Shown: positions 45,896 through 54,524, counted from the stretch's first letter. The stretch is DNA of 64,000 nucleotides from Gorillibacterium timonense (GCF_001457415.1 NZ_LN881724.1:2294001-2358000), one strand, 5' to 3'. The notes: generated by a model not told the origin, from the letters alone. Program-made: numbers and translations.

Positions 45896-47089
45896 ATGAG
45901 TGAACGCAGTTATGGCCGAGAATTCGGTTTTATGACCCGTGCTGTCCATACGGGTAACGATGTGGACAAGGACACTGGCGCCATAAAGAGGCCGATCACG
46001 ATGGGCAACAGCTACGAGCTTCCCTACGATCCTTCGGACATCAATTGGAGCAGCGCCGAGAAAGCGCTCTATACCCGTAACGGAGGGGTTAATCAGAACT
46101 ACCTGCAGGAGAAGTTGGCCGCTCTGGCAGGAACGGAGGATTGCGTCGTACTGGCTTCGGGGGTAGCGGCCTTATCCGGCATCTTCTTCACCTTCCTGAA
46201 ATCGGGCGATCATGTCGTATGCTCGAACGTCACCTATATCGCAGTATACCGGCTTTTAACGGATCAACTGAAGACCAAATACGGCATTGATACCACTTTG
46301 GTGGACTCCTCGGACCTGGAAGCGGTGAAAGCCGCAATCCGCCCGAACACCAAGCTGGTCCATATCGAGACGCCAGGCAACCCTGCCATGACGATCAGCG
46401 ACATTCGGGAGATCGCCGCCATCGCTCATTCCGCAGGTGCCCTTTTCTCTGTGGACAACACGTTTGCTTCTCCCTATCATCAACGTCCGGCTGAGCTTGG
46501 AGCTGACCTCACGGTGGAAAGCTTGACGAAGTACATCAACGGGCATGGAGACGCCATGGGAGGCGCCGTTATGGGCGCGAAGGAGTTGATCGACCGCATC
46601 CGGGCGGACGCCATGGTCAATCAGGGAGGCTGCATCAGCCCCTTCAACGCTTGGCTGATCATGCGCGGGGCCGTCACCCTCCCGCTGCGGATGAGGCAGC
46701 ACAGTGAAAGCGCGCTTGCGATCGCCCACTTCCTGGAGGGTCTGCCATCCATCCGGTTCGTCGCCTATCCCGGTCTGGCCAGCCACAAGGGCCATCGGAT
46801 CGCATCCGCTCAGATGCAGAAGGGCTTCTCCGGCATGATGTCGTTTGGGCTGGATGCGGATGCGGACACCCACAACCGCTTTGTCAGCCATCTGAAGGTC
46901 ATCACCTCGGCGGTATCTCTCGGACATGACGAGAGTCTGATCGTTTTCCTTGGACCTGACGACGAACGGCAATATTTGTACCCGGAGGAATTCCACCGCG
47001 GCTTCTTCCGATTCAGCGTTGGGCTTGAGGACGTGGAAGACATTATTCACGACATTCAACAAGCGCTTCAGCAAGTGGGGCTGTTGTGA
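45896..47089 (+). CDS. Cys/Met metabolism PLP enzyme (trans-sulfuration type)
   Basis: 397 residues. PLP-binding Lys212 in ESLTKYINGHGD, Tyr59 and Arg61 in YTRNGGVNQNYL, and SVDNTFASPYHQRPAELGADL identify the cystathionine gamma-synthase / lyase / methionine gamma-lyase family. Sequence alone does not tell which reaction is done; methionine gamma-lyase-like or O-acetylhomoserine sulfhydrylase-like are possible. AGGAGG-like GGAGGGG precedes the ATG. Last gene before the IS relic. Confidence 0.9.
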   Translation: MSERSYGREFGFMTRAVHTGNDVDKDTGAIKRPITMGNSYELPYDPSDINWSSAEKALYTRNGGVNQNYLQEKLAALAGTEDCVVLASGVAALSGIFFTFLKSGDHVVCSNVTYIAVYRLLTDQLKTKYGIDTTLVDSSDLEAVKAAIRPNTKLVHIETPGNPAMTISDIREIAAIAHSAGALFSVDNTFASPYHQRPAELGADLTVESLTKYINGHGDAMGGAVMGAKELIDRIRADAMVNQGGCISPFNAWLIMRGAVTLPLRMRQHSESALAIAHFLEGLPSIRFVAYPGLASHKGHRIASAQMQKGFSGMMSFGLDADADTHNRFVSHLKVITSAVSLGHDESLIVFLGPDDERQYLYPEEFHRGFFRFSVGLEDVEDIIHDIQQALQQVGLL

Positions 47090-47136
47090 GCGGAACTACA
47101 CTTCTGCCGGAAGAGCGGGCATCCAATGATGAGTTG

Positions 47137-47340
47137 TGAACTGCACCCCGTCAAGTAGACAGTTCAAATAAGAAAAGATGTTTAAGCGGCCTTGGTCCTG
47201 AATTCCATCGGACTGAGGCCGTTTTTTTGGGCCTGTAACTATTCGTTATTGTAAAAATGGATCTACTCTTCAATGTCCCGTTGGAGTTCTTGTTATCATC
47301 ATACAGCCAGAATGATGCCAAGAACGTTATCCCACATGAT
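47137..47340 (-). mobile_element. Decayed 3' end of an IS3-family insertion sequence
   Basis: On the minus strand the DNA still reads as the end of an IS3 OrfB transposase: WDNVL (47320-47334) and a frameshifted SFW/AV, then ELQRDIEE, stop, IHFYNNE, stop, LQAQKNGLSPMEFRTKAA and TAA at 47182-47184. The active element would read DIEEYIHFYN and a run ending in NGLSPMEF, so two tyrosine or arginine codons have become TAG (47263-47265, 47239-47241) and a frameshift lies further 5'. The outer end at 47137 is the terminal repeat starting TGAACTGCACCCCGTCAAG. The left part of the element is missing. Confidence 0.75.
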
Positions 47341-47355
47341 GTCTGAAATTCACTC

Positions 47356-47387
47356 TTGACCTTCAAGTGTGGTTTAAGGTTTATACT
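47356..47387 (+). promoter_or_regulatory. MerR-type promoter and operator before the DUF998 gene
   Basis: -35 TTGACC (47356-47361) and -10 TATACT (47382-47387) are 20 bases apart, the abnormally long spacing of MerR-activated promoters. Between them lies the inverted repeat ACCTTCAA (47359-47366) with TTTAAGGT (47373-47380; one mismatch). The MerR gene just downstream (48188-48577) is the obvious candidate regulator. Confidence 0.7.
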
Positions 47388-47470
47388 AACAAAGTCACCG
47401 ATCGGGAGCCGATTTCACATCAATCGAGGGGCAGTATCCTATCAATGATTCTAGTCATGGAGGTCTTTAA

Positions 47471-48127
47471 ATGAAACATAAACATGTAAAAAGGTTACTC
47501 ATGGGTTCAATTTTATTCATCCTTGCTTCTTTCATTTATCTCGCTTCGGAAGCAATAACAGCTAACGCCTGGAGCACTCCAGAATATAGTTATTCTTATA
47601 ATTATATAAGCGATCTAGGCGTTTCCAAACACTTGATAGTAGAAGGGAGGGAAGTACTCTCCCCTTTAGCCTATGTGATGAACTTCGGCTTTAAATCACA
47701 CGGGATTCTATTCCTTATCGCTTATTTACTGGTCCTGCCATTGCTTAGAGGCAAGTCGAAAATCATTGGATTAATTCCTGTCTTTGTTCACTCGATTGGT
47801 ATCATTTTGGTATCGGAGTTCCCAGGTGAAACCTACGATAAAGTAAGTACTCATGTCATCGGTGCTACAATGGCCATACTGGGTGGGAATCTTGCCTTGA
47901 TTATGATTGGATTGGCGGGTAGACACTTATTTCCTCGACTACGTACTGTGAGCATGATAATAGGAATGGTCGGTATTTTTGCTTTAGTCATGATGGTGAC
48001 CCACAATCTAGGGTATCCTGCTGTATTCGAAAGAATGTCGGTTTATACAATCATCGCATGGGATCTTTTCTTTGGATTTAACATCCTGAGGAATTATTAC
48101 AGGCAGAGCAAAGTGGAACTAAACTGA
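47471..48127 (+). CDS. DUF998 family membrane protein
   Basis: 218 residues with about six membrane helices: a helix after a basic start (LLMGSILFILASFIYLASEA), a short YNYISDLGVS loop typical of DUF998, then FLIAYLLVLPLL, GLIPVFVHSIGIILV, ATMAILGGNLALIMIG, SMIIGMVGIFALVMMV and a final YTIIAWDLFFGFN. GGAGG precedes the ATG. Function not established. Its promoter has a MerR-type spacer and operator, implying induction by a small signal. AT-rich like the MerR gene next to it. Confidence 0.85.
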   Translation: MKHKHVKRLLMGSILFILASFIYLASEAITANAWSTPEYSYSYNYISDLGVSKHLIVEGREVLSPLAYVMNFGFKSHGILFLIAYLLVLPLLRGKSKIIGLIPVFVHSIGIILVSEFPGETYDKVSTHVIGATMAILGGNLALIMIGLAGRHLFPRLRTVSMIIGMVGIFALVMMVTHNLGYPAVFERMSVYTIIAWDLFFGFNILRNYYRQSKVELN

Positions 48128-48135
48128 TCGTATGA

Positions 48136-48172
48136 AAAAGCCTACGTTTCCGATTGAAGGAAACTAGGCTTT
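48136..48172. terminator. Terminator between DUF998 and MerR genes
   Basis: Stem AAAGCCTACGTTTCC with GGAAACTAGGCTTT (one bulge) around a short loop, in the gap between two convergent genes. Confidence 0.7.
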
Positions 48173-48187
48173 ACGTGATTTATATGA

Positions 48188-48577
48188 TTATTCATCTTCT
48201 CTGAAGAGTTGGAGATACTCGCTTACTTCTTCAGAGGAGGATTTTAATAAATCCAAGATGCTTCTCTTAACTGTTTTTAGAGCAGCGATTTGCCGATCGA
48301 TTTCTTCAAATTTATCCTTCAGTAAAAGTCTAATCGTTTTTTCATCCATGTTGCCTGCTAACATGTTTAATATTTCTTTGATTTCATTTAAGGAGTATCC
48401 TAATAACTTGGCATTTTGAATAAGTTCAAGTTTGATTAGGTAATCTTCAGAATATACCCTGTACCCGTTGTCCGAGCGTTTAGGCGCAGGTAATATCCCC
48501 TGTTCCTCGTAGTAACGTATCGTGGAACTGTTTACGCCAGATCGCTTGGCTAATACACTTATTCTCATTCCTTCCAT
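48188..48577 (-). CDS. MerR family transcriptional regulator
   Basis: About 129 residues from the ATG at 48577 (AGGGGA site; a GTG one codon earlier is also possible). MerR helix-turn-helix MRISVLAKRSGVNSSTIRYY, EEQGILPAPKRSDNGYRVYS, LIQNAKLLGYSLNEIKEIL, then a coiled coil (DKFEEIDRQIAALKTVKRSI) and a short tail without cysteines, so not a metal sensor of the CueR/ZntR kind. It is convergent with the DUF998 gene whose promoter carries a MerR-type operator; the link is inferred. Confidence 0.9.
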   Translation of the reverse strand: MEGMRISVLAKRSGVNSSTIRYYEEQGILPAPKRSDNGYRVYSEDYLIKLELIQNAKLLGYSLNEIKEILNMLAGNMDEKTIRLLLKDKFEEIDRQIAALKTVKRSILDLLKSSSEEVSEYLQLFREDE

Positions 48578-48756
48578 CACACTTCCCCTAATCGTTCAAA
48601 ATTCTTTTCACTATTTCTAATATAACAAAACCTATTTTAAGTGCAAAATGTTTGAAAAGAGCGGAATTCCTTTAATTCAACTTATATAGGTTGGAGCAAA
48701 TTGGAGCTGAGTGAAGGAATGAGAGGTTAGTCCCCGCTCTAAATGAATAAAAATAT
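48578..48756. other. Intergenic region, nothing assigned
   Basis: The 306-base gap between the MerR gene and the ABC operon end holds a strong hairpin at its right part (separate entry). The left part is AT-rich leader for the MerR gene; no gene, repeat or other site was recognised. Confidence 0.4.
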
Positions 48757-48806
48757 AGCAACGGCACTATAGGACTTTGATGGTAAAGTCTTAGAGTGCC
48801 GTTGCT
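48757..48806 (-). terminator. Terminator of the LnrLMN-like ABC operon
   Basis: Very long hairpin: 12 perfect outer pairs (AGCAACGGCACT with AGTGCCGTTGCT) and inner pairs GACTTT/AAAGTC. Followed by ATATTTTTATT on the minus strand, 78 bases beyond the last permease stop, and by CTTTTAT on the plus strand, so it may work both ways. Confidence 0.8.
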
Positions 48807-48883
48807 TTTATAAGGCTATCGTTCGGCATGTAGCTCCTCATCAACAAAGTTAAGCTTCATGAGGATCATCCAAGAAGAGCGGA

Positions 48884-50032
48884 TTAAATAAACATGCGGG
48901 TATCATTGTTACGCCCGAAGCGGTAGATGGCGATGAGGCTGAAGACGAGGGCGAAAGCAAGCAGGATCGCCACATTCAATCCGAGGCTGGACAAGGAAGT
49001 CCCCTCTTGCAGCCGTGTGATCGCATCGAGAACGTAGTGCTGCGGCATGAAGGCCGCTGCTCGCTGCACCGCCTTCGGCATGATCTCCATCGGGAAGAAG
49101 CAGCCGGCAAGCAGGCAGGTAGGCACGATCACCAGACTTTGCATAGAGCTTAGGCTGCTGCTCGATTTGGAATAGGCGACAAGCAAGAGGGCCAGACTGA
49201 TCGCCACCAGGCTGAAGACAAGCAGGACCAACAGGATCTTCCAGTAAGCGACGCCGGGATCGATACCGAGTACCTCGTTCATGATCAAGAGGGTAAAGAC
49301 ATTCTGGACGAATAGGAAGATCAAGCTGACGATGGCATTCGAGAGCACATAAGCCCGGGCTGACATGGGGGAAGACATCAGCCTCAGATACGTCCGGTTT
49401 TCCTTTTCAAGAAGGATGAGCTGAGTCATGTTGCTTGCGGAGAAAAGCATGAACATGACCAGAAAACCAATTGCTTGATAGGTGATTCTCAGCGCAGCGA
49501 CCGGATCCTTAATCGGTTCGGAATGTACGACAAAGCTCTGATTCTGAAAGCTGGTGTAGAGCTGTTCGAAAGCATCCCGGTCTTTGTCAGCCGCTTTGCC
49601 GATGGACGTCAGATTGCCCGTGTACTGTTGAAGCATGGCTTTGATGAAAGCAGTCGATTCCGCTCCCTTCATCGACCTCAGCTCCAACCCTTCCAGCTCT
49701 CCCCGATACAGGCTTTCCGTATAACCCGCTCTCAAGATGACTCCCGCATCCAGGTCTCCGGCTGAGATTTTGGAATTCAGCTCTTCCTCGGTCATTTCCG
49801 TTAAGGCGACTTGTTGCAGCCCGGACAAATAGCCGATCGTATCCTTCGCAATCGTCTCTTGCCCATCCTGATTCACGACTCCGATTCGAAGCGGCATCGT
49901 CCCGCTGCTCGCATACAGCATCATCGAGAGGAGAACTCCGATCATGGGCATGAAGAAAAAGATGATCCAGCTGCCTTTTTTGCGAAACGTATTCTTGTAG
50001 ATCTTTCGAATAAGCCATAGAATATTCTGCAT
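48884..50032 (-). CDS. ABC-2 type permease (LnrN-like)
   Basis: About 382 residues from the ATG at 50032 (GGAAGG site; an in-frame codon at 50098 adds sequence that overlaps the previous gene). One N-terminal helix (GSWIIFFFMPMIGVLLSMML), a large extracytoplasmic domain (about 40-205), and five C-terminal helices (IGFLVMFMLFSASNMTQLIL onward, ending IAILLAFALVFSLIAIY-like). Paired with the second permease, start one base after its stop. In B. subtilis the YfiLMN/LnrLMN exporter with this plan gives resistance to linearmycin and related polyenes; the assignment here is by gene set. Confidence 0.85.
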   Translation of the reverse strand: MQNILWLIRKIYKNTFRKKGSWIIFFFMPMIGVLLSMMLYASSGTMPLRIGVVNQDGQETIAKDTIGYLSGLQQVALTEMTEEELNSKISAGDLDAGVILRAGYTESLYRGELEGLELRSMKGAESTAFIKAMLQQYTGNLTSIGKAADKDRDAFEQLYTSFQNQSFVVHSEPIKDPVAALRITYQAIGFLVMFMLFSASNMTQLILLEKENRTYLRLMSSPMSARAYVLSNAIVSLIFLFVQNVFTLLIMNEVLGIDPGVAYWKILLVLLVFSLVAISLALLLVAYSKSSSSLSSMQSLVIVPTCLLAGCFFPMEIMPKAVQRAAAFMPQHYVLDAITRLQEGTSLSSLGLNVAILLAFALVFSLIAIYRFGRNNDTRMFI

Positions 50033-50033
50033 C

Positions 50034-51161
50034 TCAGAGCCCTTCCTTTCGCCGCATGAGTACAGCCGAAATGGCCAATAGCAACACGGAAACGCCAATA
50101 TTGAGTGAGATGGGTAAAACAGCTGCGCTCACCTGGTTGTTGTACACAATATCGATGAGGGCTTGATGAGCCCATCGAATCGGTGAAATCCAGGCGATTT
50201 TCGTGAACACATCGCCCAATTCCGAAATTGGGAAGTAAGCCCCTCCAAGGAAGGAAATAATCTGCGTGATGATGATCATCGCAGCTTCTCCGCCTTCTCC
50301 CTTGATCAAATAACTGGATGCCAGACCGAGACTTACCGCGAACAGAACTTCGGTGAACAGCACAGCCAGAATGATCAAGTAATGACTGCCCCACTCGGCT
50401 TTAAAGACGAGTCGGCTGAACAAAACCACGATCAAGACGAGAATAAAATTCACGACGGTTGACCCGATCACCTTCCCCGCGAAGAGTTCGGCTTTCGAAA
50501 GCGGGGATGAAAGAAGCCGGATATCGGTGTGGCGGACTCTCTCCCCCCGAATCAGATAGTTGCTGGAGATACAAGCATAGAAAGCGATCATGGTGGACAT
50601 TGCCATCGCGTAATAATCCATCGCCCCGGGTTCCCGATCCGGATTGAGAGAAGATTCCTTGATGGTGGGGACGTTATCCATTCCAGCCTTAACAATCTCC
50701 GCTCCGATTTCGGGCGATTGTCCGAAGGCGGCAATCGTCAGATTATATCGGTCGGCAAAGGAGATGAGCATCCCTTGAACAATGTTGTTCTCTACCCCGC
50801 CTGTCTCTCGATTGACATAGCGAATTCCGTCATCGCTCACCTCCAGATAAGCGGTGTACCGGTCATGAGCTACTTCCTTCGTTCCGTCTACGGCAGGCTT
50901 GATCTCCTCCCATTTCATTCCCCGTTCTTCCAACCCTGTCTTAAAGCTTTGCCACGCTTGCTGAAGCTGCGCATTCTGCACCGTATCTTTGTAGAGGAGT
51001 TCGATATGCCCCATTGAAGGTTGGCTGGAGAATGAACTCGACAGAGCAAAGCCAAGCACCATCATCAAAGCGATAGGAAACGCAACCATGAACGCAAAGG
51101 TTTGCTTGTGCCGTAAATAGACCTTGATCTCTTTCCATGCAATTTGTAAGGTGTTCCTCAT
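50034..51161 (-). CDS. ABC-2 type permease (LnrM-like)
   Basis: 375 residues: N-terminal membrane helix (FAFMVAFPIALMMVLGFALS), large external domain, then five helices toward the C-terminus (YAMAMSTMIAFYACISSNYL, VVNFILVLIVVLFSRLVF and others). The RGERVRHTDIRLLSSPLS loop is typical of DrrB/YfiM-like permeases. Together with 48884-50032 it forms a heteromeric channel served by the ATPase at 51267-52202. AGGAGG before the ATG. Confidence 0.88.
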   Translation of the reverse strand: MRNTLQIAWKEIKVYLRHKQTFAFMVAFPIALMMVLGFALSSSFSSQPSMGHIELLYKDTVQNAQLQQAWQSFKTGLEERGMKWEEIKPAVDGTKEVAHDRYTAYLEVSDDGIRYVNRETGGVENNIVQGMLISFADRYNLTIAAFGQSPEIGAEIVKAGMDNVPTIKESSLNPDREPGAMDYYAMAMSTMIAFYACISSNYLIRGERVRHTDIRLLSSPLSKAELFAGKVIGSTVVNFILVLIVVLFSRLVFKAEWGSHYLIILAVLFTEVLFAVSLGLASSYLIKGEGGEAAMIIITQIISFLGGAYFPISELGDVFTKIAWISPIRWAHQALIDIVYNNQVSAAVLPISLNIGVSVLLLAISAVLMRRKEGL

Positions 51162-51266
51162 CGGGATTTCCTCCTGTCCGTTGTCAACTCAATCCCTTTG
51201 GACCTGCACAAGATTTGCTGCCGATCGATGTCCAAATTCTGTTATTTGCAGGACATGGATCGCCAC

Positions 51267-52202
51267 TTAATCCCGCAGGTTGCGTCCCGTCAAGGTGAGG
51301 AACACCGCTTCTAGATTAGGCGCCTTCTCGTCGACGGAGCGAATCTCGATCCCATCGTGAATGAGCTGCTGGATGATCCCGTTCAAGTTGCTCACTTCCG
51401 CTTTGGATATGATTTTCAAGGTCTGGTCTTCCAGTTGAACAGCGGTAACGCCCGGCAGGCGATTCAGCGCTGTGAAATCGGGATTATCCTCCAGCTTGAG
51501 TCCGATCCAGATTTCCTTGGAGTCGGTGATCGTCGCCTTCAGTTGCTCCGACGTTCCCTCCGCTATGATCTTGCCGTGATCCACAATGGCGATGCGCGTG
51601 CACAGCTCCTCCGCTTCCTCCATGTAGTGGGTCGTGTAAATGATCGTGCTTCCCATCTCATTCAGCTTGCGGACCGATTTCAGGATGTAATTACGGGATT
51701 GCGGATCGATGCCCACGGTAGGTTCATCCATAATGATGAGCTGAGGCCGATGAGCGATTGCGCATGCGATGTTCAATCTCCGCTTCATGCCGCCTGAGAA
51801 ATTTTTGGGCATCCCCTTCATGCGGTCGCCGAGTCCGACAAATTCGAGCGCTTCCTCTGTCCGTTCCTTGAGTGTGCTGCCGCGCAAGCCGTAGAGTCCC
51901 GCAAAAAAACTGACATTCTCATAAGCCGTCATGTCCTCGTAAATCGCCAGCTCCTGCGGGACGATTCCGGTATTCATCTTGGCATAATGCCGTTCGGAGT
52001 CGATGCTCTTCCCATTCAACAGAATTTCGCCCCGCGTGTACCTCAGCAAAGAAGCGATCATGTTGATCGTCGTGCTTTTACCGGCTCCGTTGGCGCCGAG
52101 AAAGCCGAAGATTTCCCCCTGCTGCACGTTCAGATTCATATTGTCGACTGCAACGAAGTCGCCGAATTTCTTGGTTAGATTGCGAATCTCCAAAATGTTC
52201 AT
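51267..52202 (-). CDS. ABC transporter ATP-binding protein (LnrL/DrrA-like)
   Basis: 311 residues. Walker A GANGAGKST near residue 40, signature NFSGGMKRRLNIACAIAHRP, Walker B LIIMDEPTVGIDPQSRN and H-loop TTHYMEEAEELCTRIA. The C-terminal DUF4162-like extension (residues 230-311) is typical of drug-exporting DrrA-type ATPases. GGGGGG-rich site before the ATG. It sits only about 40 bases after a strong hairpin with T tract, see separate entry. Powers the two downstream permeases. Confidence 0.92.
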   Translation of the reverse strand: MNILEIRNLTKKFGDFVAVDNMNLNVQQGEIFGFLGANGAGKSTTINMIASLLRYTRGEILLNGKSIDSERHYAKMNTGIVPQELAIYEDMTAYENVSFFAGLYGLRGSTLKERTEEALEFVGLGDRMKGMPKNFSGGMKRRLNIACAIAHRPQLIIMDEPTVGIDPQSRNYILKSVRKLNEMGSTIIYTTHYMEEAEELCTRIAIVDHGKIIAEGTSEQLKATITDSKEIWIGLKLEDNPDFTALNRLPGVTAVQLEDQTLKIISKAEVSNLNGIIQQLIHDGIEIRSVDEKAPNLEAVFLTLTGRNLRD

Positions 52203-52242
52203 CCATCGTTCCCCCCATACCGTTCGTTCATGTCTTCATTGT

Positions 52243-52285
52243 AAAAAAAGGGATGCCCCTCTGCCAGTGCAGAAGTTCATCCCTT
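52243..52285 (-). terminator. Terminator/attenuator between kinase and ABC genes
   Basis: Stem AAGGGATG (52248-52255) with CATCCCTT (52278-52285) and inner TCTGC/GCAGA-type pairs, followed on the minus strand by TTTTTTTT. It is about 40 bases before the ATPase start, too near for a full separate promoter after it, so transcripts from the two-component genes may be attenuated here. Confidence 0.75.
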
Positions 52286-52319
52286 GGATAGGAATTATTC
52301 AGACAGCCCGTGAGTTTTC

Positions 52320-53459
52320 TCATGATTTGCCGGAGTGGGTTCGATCGGAACGCGGAAGCAGAGTTGTCACATAAAACCCGTTCGTTCCGTCAACGGTGAC
52401 GGTTCCTCCAAGCGTGGCAGCCCGTTCCTCCATCCCGACAATACCAAGCCCCTTCACAACCTTCTCCGCTCCGCGGCCGTTGTCCGAGACAACCGATTTT
52501 ACGAAGCGATTGAGCACCTGCACCTCCAGATGGACCGCGCTGCCTTGGCTGTAACGAAGGGAATTGGTCACGGATTCCATCGCATTCTCGTGAATGACCT
52601 TCCATTGCAGCGCCGTCACCTCACTCATATCCCCGCTGCAGGAGACCGTCGCTTGAAAGAGATGCTCGGCGGAGACCTTCTCCGCGAACAGCCGCAGCCG
52701 TTGGACGCCGAGCTCCTCCGCCTTCGGCTTGACATCCTTCAAGGTCAGTCGGATGCGGTCGAGGCCTTCCTTGGAGATCGCGATGGCATTGCCAAGCAGC
52801 TCATCCGCTCGGCTGGTGTCTTGAGACATCAGCCTCCTGGCCGCTTCCATCTGAATAAGTGCTCCCGCCATCGAATGGCCGAGATCGTCATGGATCTGCT
52901 GAGAGAGGCGATTCCTCTCTTCCAGCTTGATGGTATAGGCGGATTGACGGAACAACTCGCTGTTCTCGCGAAGCGAGCGAGTGAGCCCGGCGAGCTTGGC
53001 CTTCATCTGCTCCGCTTCCTCTTCTTGTTTAGTCAAGCGTGCCGTGAATCTAGCTATCCCGTACTGAAGAAGATACGTAAGCAGAGCCGTCAGGCCATAT
53101 TCCGGCAAAAGGTCCAATGGCAGGAAGAGTGCCGGAAGAAGAATCGCAGCCAGAGTCACTGGCCAGCGAATGCGATGCTCGAAGTTCAGCTCACACAAGG
53201 TAATCGGCAGAAGCAAGTAGAACGGCTCCTCCAAGCGAATGGCGCACAGCAGCACATAAACTGCCGATACACCTGCAAGCAATCGATAAGGAATCCGCCA
53301 CATATGGGCGATCGCGACGGCAAGAGCGAAGGCCAAATAGAGAAGAATAGCAAGGATCTGCAGCGAGGCCGATCCCGTCCGGTTCCAGTAAAGATCCATC
53401 AGCAGAAAGATGACAATCGCGATTTTATTACCGAGTGACCACAGCTCTGATCTCGGCAT
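52320..53459 (-). CDS. NarL-type sensor histidine kinase (LnrJ/LiaS-like)
   Basis: 379 residues. N-terminal membrane module of about five helices to residue 135, short coiled linker (about 140-180), HisKA_3 dimer domain with His190 in QQIHDDLGHSMAGALIQMEA, and a HATPase_c domain with NAMESVTNSLRYSQG (N box), VSDNGRGAEKVVKGLGIVGM (G boxes). It lacks a large external domain, so it probably senses within the membrane, as for cell-envelope antibiotic sensors. It is three bases after the response regulator stop. Output likely the ABC exporter next to it. Confidence 0.9.
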   Translation of the reverse strand: MPRSELWSLGNKIAIVIFLLMDLYWNRTGSASLQILAILLYLAFALAVAIAHMWRIPYRLLAGVSAVYVLLCAIRLEEPFYLLLPITLCELNFEHRIRWPVTLAAILLPALFLPLDLLPEYGLTALLTYLLQYGIARFTARLTKQEEEAEQMKAKLAGLTRSLRENSELFRQSAYTIKLEERNRLSQQIHDDLGHSMAGALIQMEAARRLMSQDTSRADELLGNAIAISKEGLDRIRLTLKDVKPKAEELGVQRLRLFAEKVSAEHLFQATVSCSGDMSEVTALQWKVIHENAMESVTNSLRYSQGSAVHLEVQVLNRFVKSVVSDNGRGAEKVVKGLGIVGMEERAATLGGTVTVDGTNGFYVTTLLPRSDRTHSGKS

Positions 53460-53462
53460 TCT

Positions 53463-54212
53463 CTATTCCTCCGTCAAATGGACTTCCCCAGTCAAGTAAT
53501 AGATGGCAATCTGGGTTCGATGAGAGAGCCCCGTCTTGCCGAGAATGGATGTAATGTGATTGGCGACCGTTCCTTCCGACAGAAAGAGCTTTCGAGCGAT
53601 TCCCTTATTGGACAGTCCCTTCGCAATGAGCTCCATAATATCGAGCTCCCGTTCCGTAAACAGAGAACGGTCGATCGGGCCGTCAGAAGGTCCAATCGAT
53701 TGTCCACCTGAAGGTCCCCCCGATGACCTTTCCTGGGCCGAGGGACGGCCAAGCTCCTTATCCGGCGCGGAGGAAGGAACCGAGGAAGATGCGGCGGCCG
53801 CCAGGCTCGCCCGGATCTTCTCCACCACTACGTCCTGAAGGACGTGATGATCGTGATGGACCGTCTTGATCGCGTCGCGGATGCGTTCGGGATCATTATT
53901 TTTGAGCAGGTAGCCCTTCGCCCCCGCTTGGATCGCTTCCAGGATGAATTCGTCGTCATCGAAGGTGGTTAGCATGAGCGGCTTCGCCTGCGTTTCTGCG
54001 ACGATCCGACGCGCGGCTTCCACTCCGGTCATATTCGGCATGCGAATATCGAGCAAGACGACATCCACCGGATTCGCCTTGCAGTAGTCAACCGCCTGTA
54101 CGCCATCCTCCACAGCCGCGACCACCTCGAATTCCTCGAAGCTGGTCAGGATGATGCGCATGCCTTCCCGGATGAAGGAATTGTCATCGGCAATCAGCAC
54201 TTTAATCTTCAC
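53463..54212 (-). CDS. NarL/LuxR-type response regulator (LnrK-like)
   Basis: 249 residues from the GTG at 54212, with AAGGAG eight bases upstream. Receiver domain 1-120 with the acidic pocket ADD and phosphoacceptor Asp55 in LLDIRMPNMTG; a long Ser/Pro/Gly linker (about 150-175) containing SSGGPSGGQSIGPSDGP, longer than usual; and a LuxR-type DNA-binding domain (ELDIMELIAKGLSNKGIARK, then LFLSEGTVANHITSIL). Start of the two-component/ABC run. Long GP-rich linkers of this kind suggest replication slippage. Confidence 0.9.
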   Translation of the reverse strand: MKIKVLIADDNSFIREGMRIILTSFEEFEVVAAVEDGVQAVDYCKANPVDVVLLDIRMPNMTGVEAARRIVAETQAKPLMLTTFDDDEFILEAIQAGAKGYLLKNNDPERIRDAIKTVHHDHHVLQDVVVEKIRASLAAAASSSVPSSAPDKELGRPSAQERSSGGPSGGQSIGPSDGPIDRSLFTERELDIMELIAKGLSNKGIARKLFLSEGTVANHITSILGKTGLSHRTQIAIYYLTGEVHLTEE

Positions 54213-54481
54213 AGGGTGTTCTCCTTCCCAACAGCGTGTGTTCATACCGTATGGAACTAGCAACAAGCTCCCGAAAGAGAGTTGTTCTCGCTTCAGTTCC
54301 CTTTGCGTATCAACACGCCCTAGCAACGGCTTTATTAGACAATATTCCTTCTGCAAAAGCAAGACATTTTCTAGCAATCGGGTGAGGAGCGGGTTTTCCG
54401 AATTGTGCGTTCACGAATCCTTGGCCCATGCCATGTTCAGTTTCTCCATTCGATGGTGAGTTTCGACTATCAAGCGAAACG
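54213..54481. other. Leader region of the two-component/ABC unit
   Basis: No gene was recognised in the 269 bases before the response regulator. Promoter and 5' leader of the unit presumably lie here, but no clear -35/-10 pair could be named. Confidence 0.35.
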
Positions 54482-54524
54482 AAAAACGCCATACGGCGAT
54501 GAATAACTCATCAGCCGTATGGCG
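54482..54524 (-). terminator. Terminator of the MacB-like ABC unit
   Basis: Perfect 11-base-pair stem (CGCCATACGGC with GCCGTATGGCG) followed on the minus strand by TTTTTCGTTT. It lies 27 bases beyond the last gene of the MacB-like unit. Confidence 0.85.

Noticed and set aside
47151..47366. 71-codon frame as a real small gene
   Set aside because: It lies in the transposase relic in a shifted frame.
52335..53438. 367-codon antisense frame inside the histidine kinase gene
   Set aside because: Fully antisense to a kinase with all conserved boxes.
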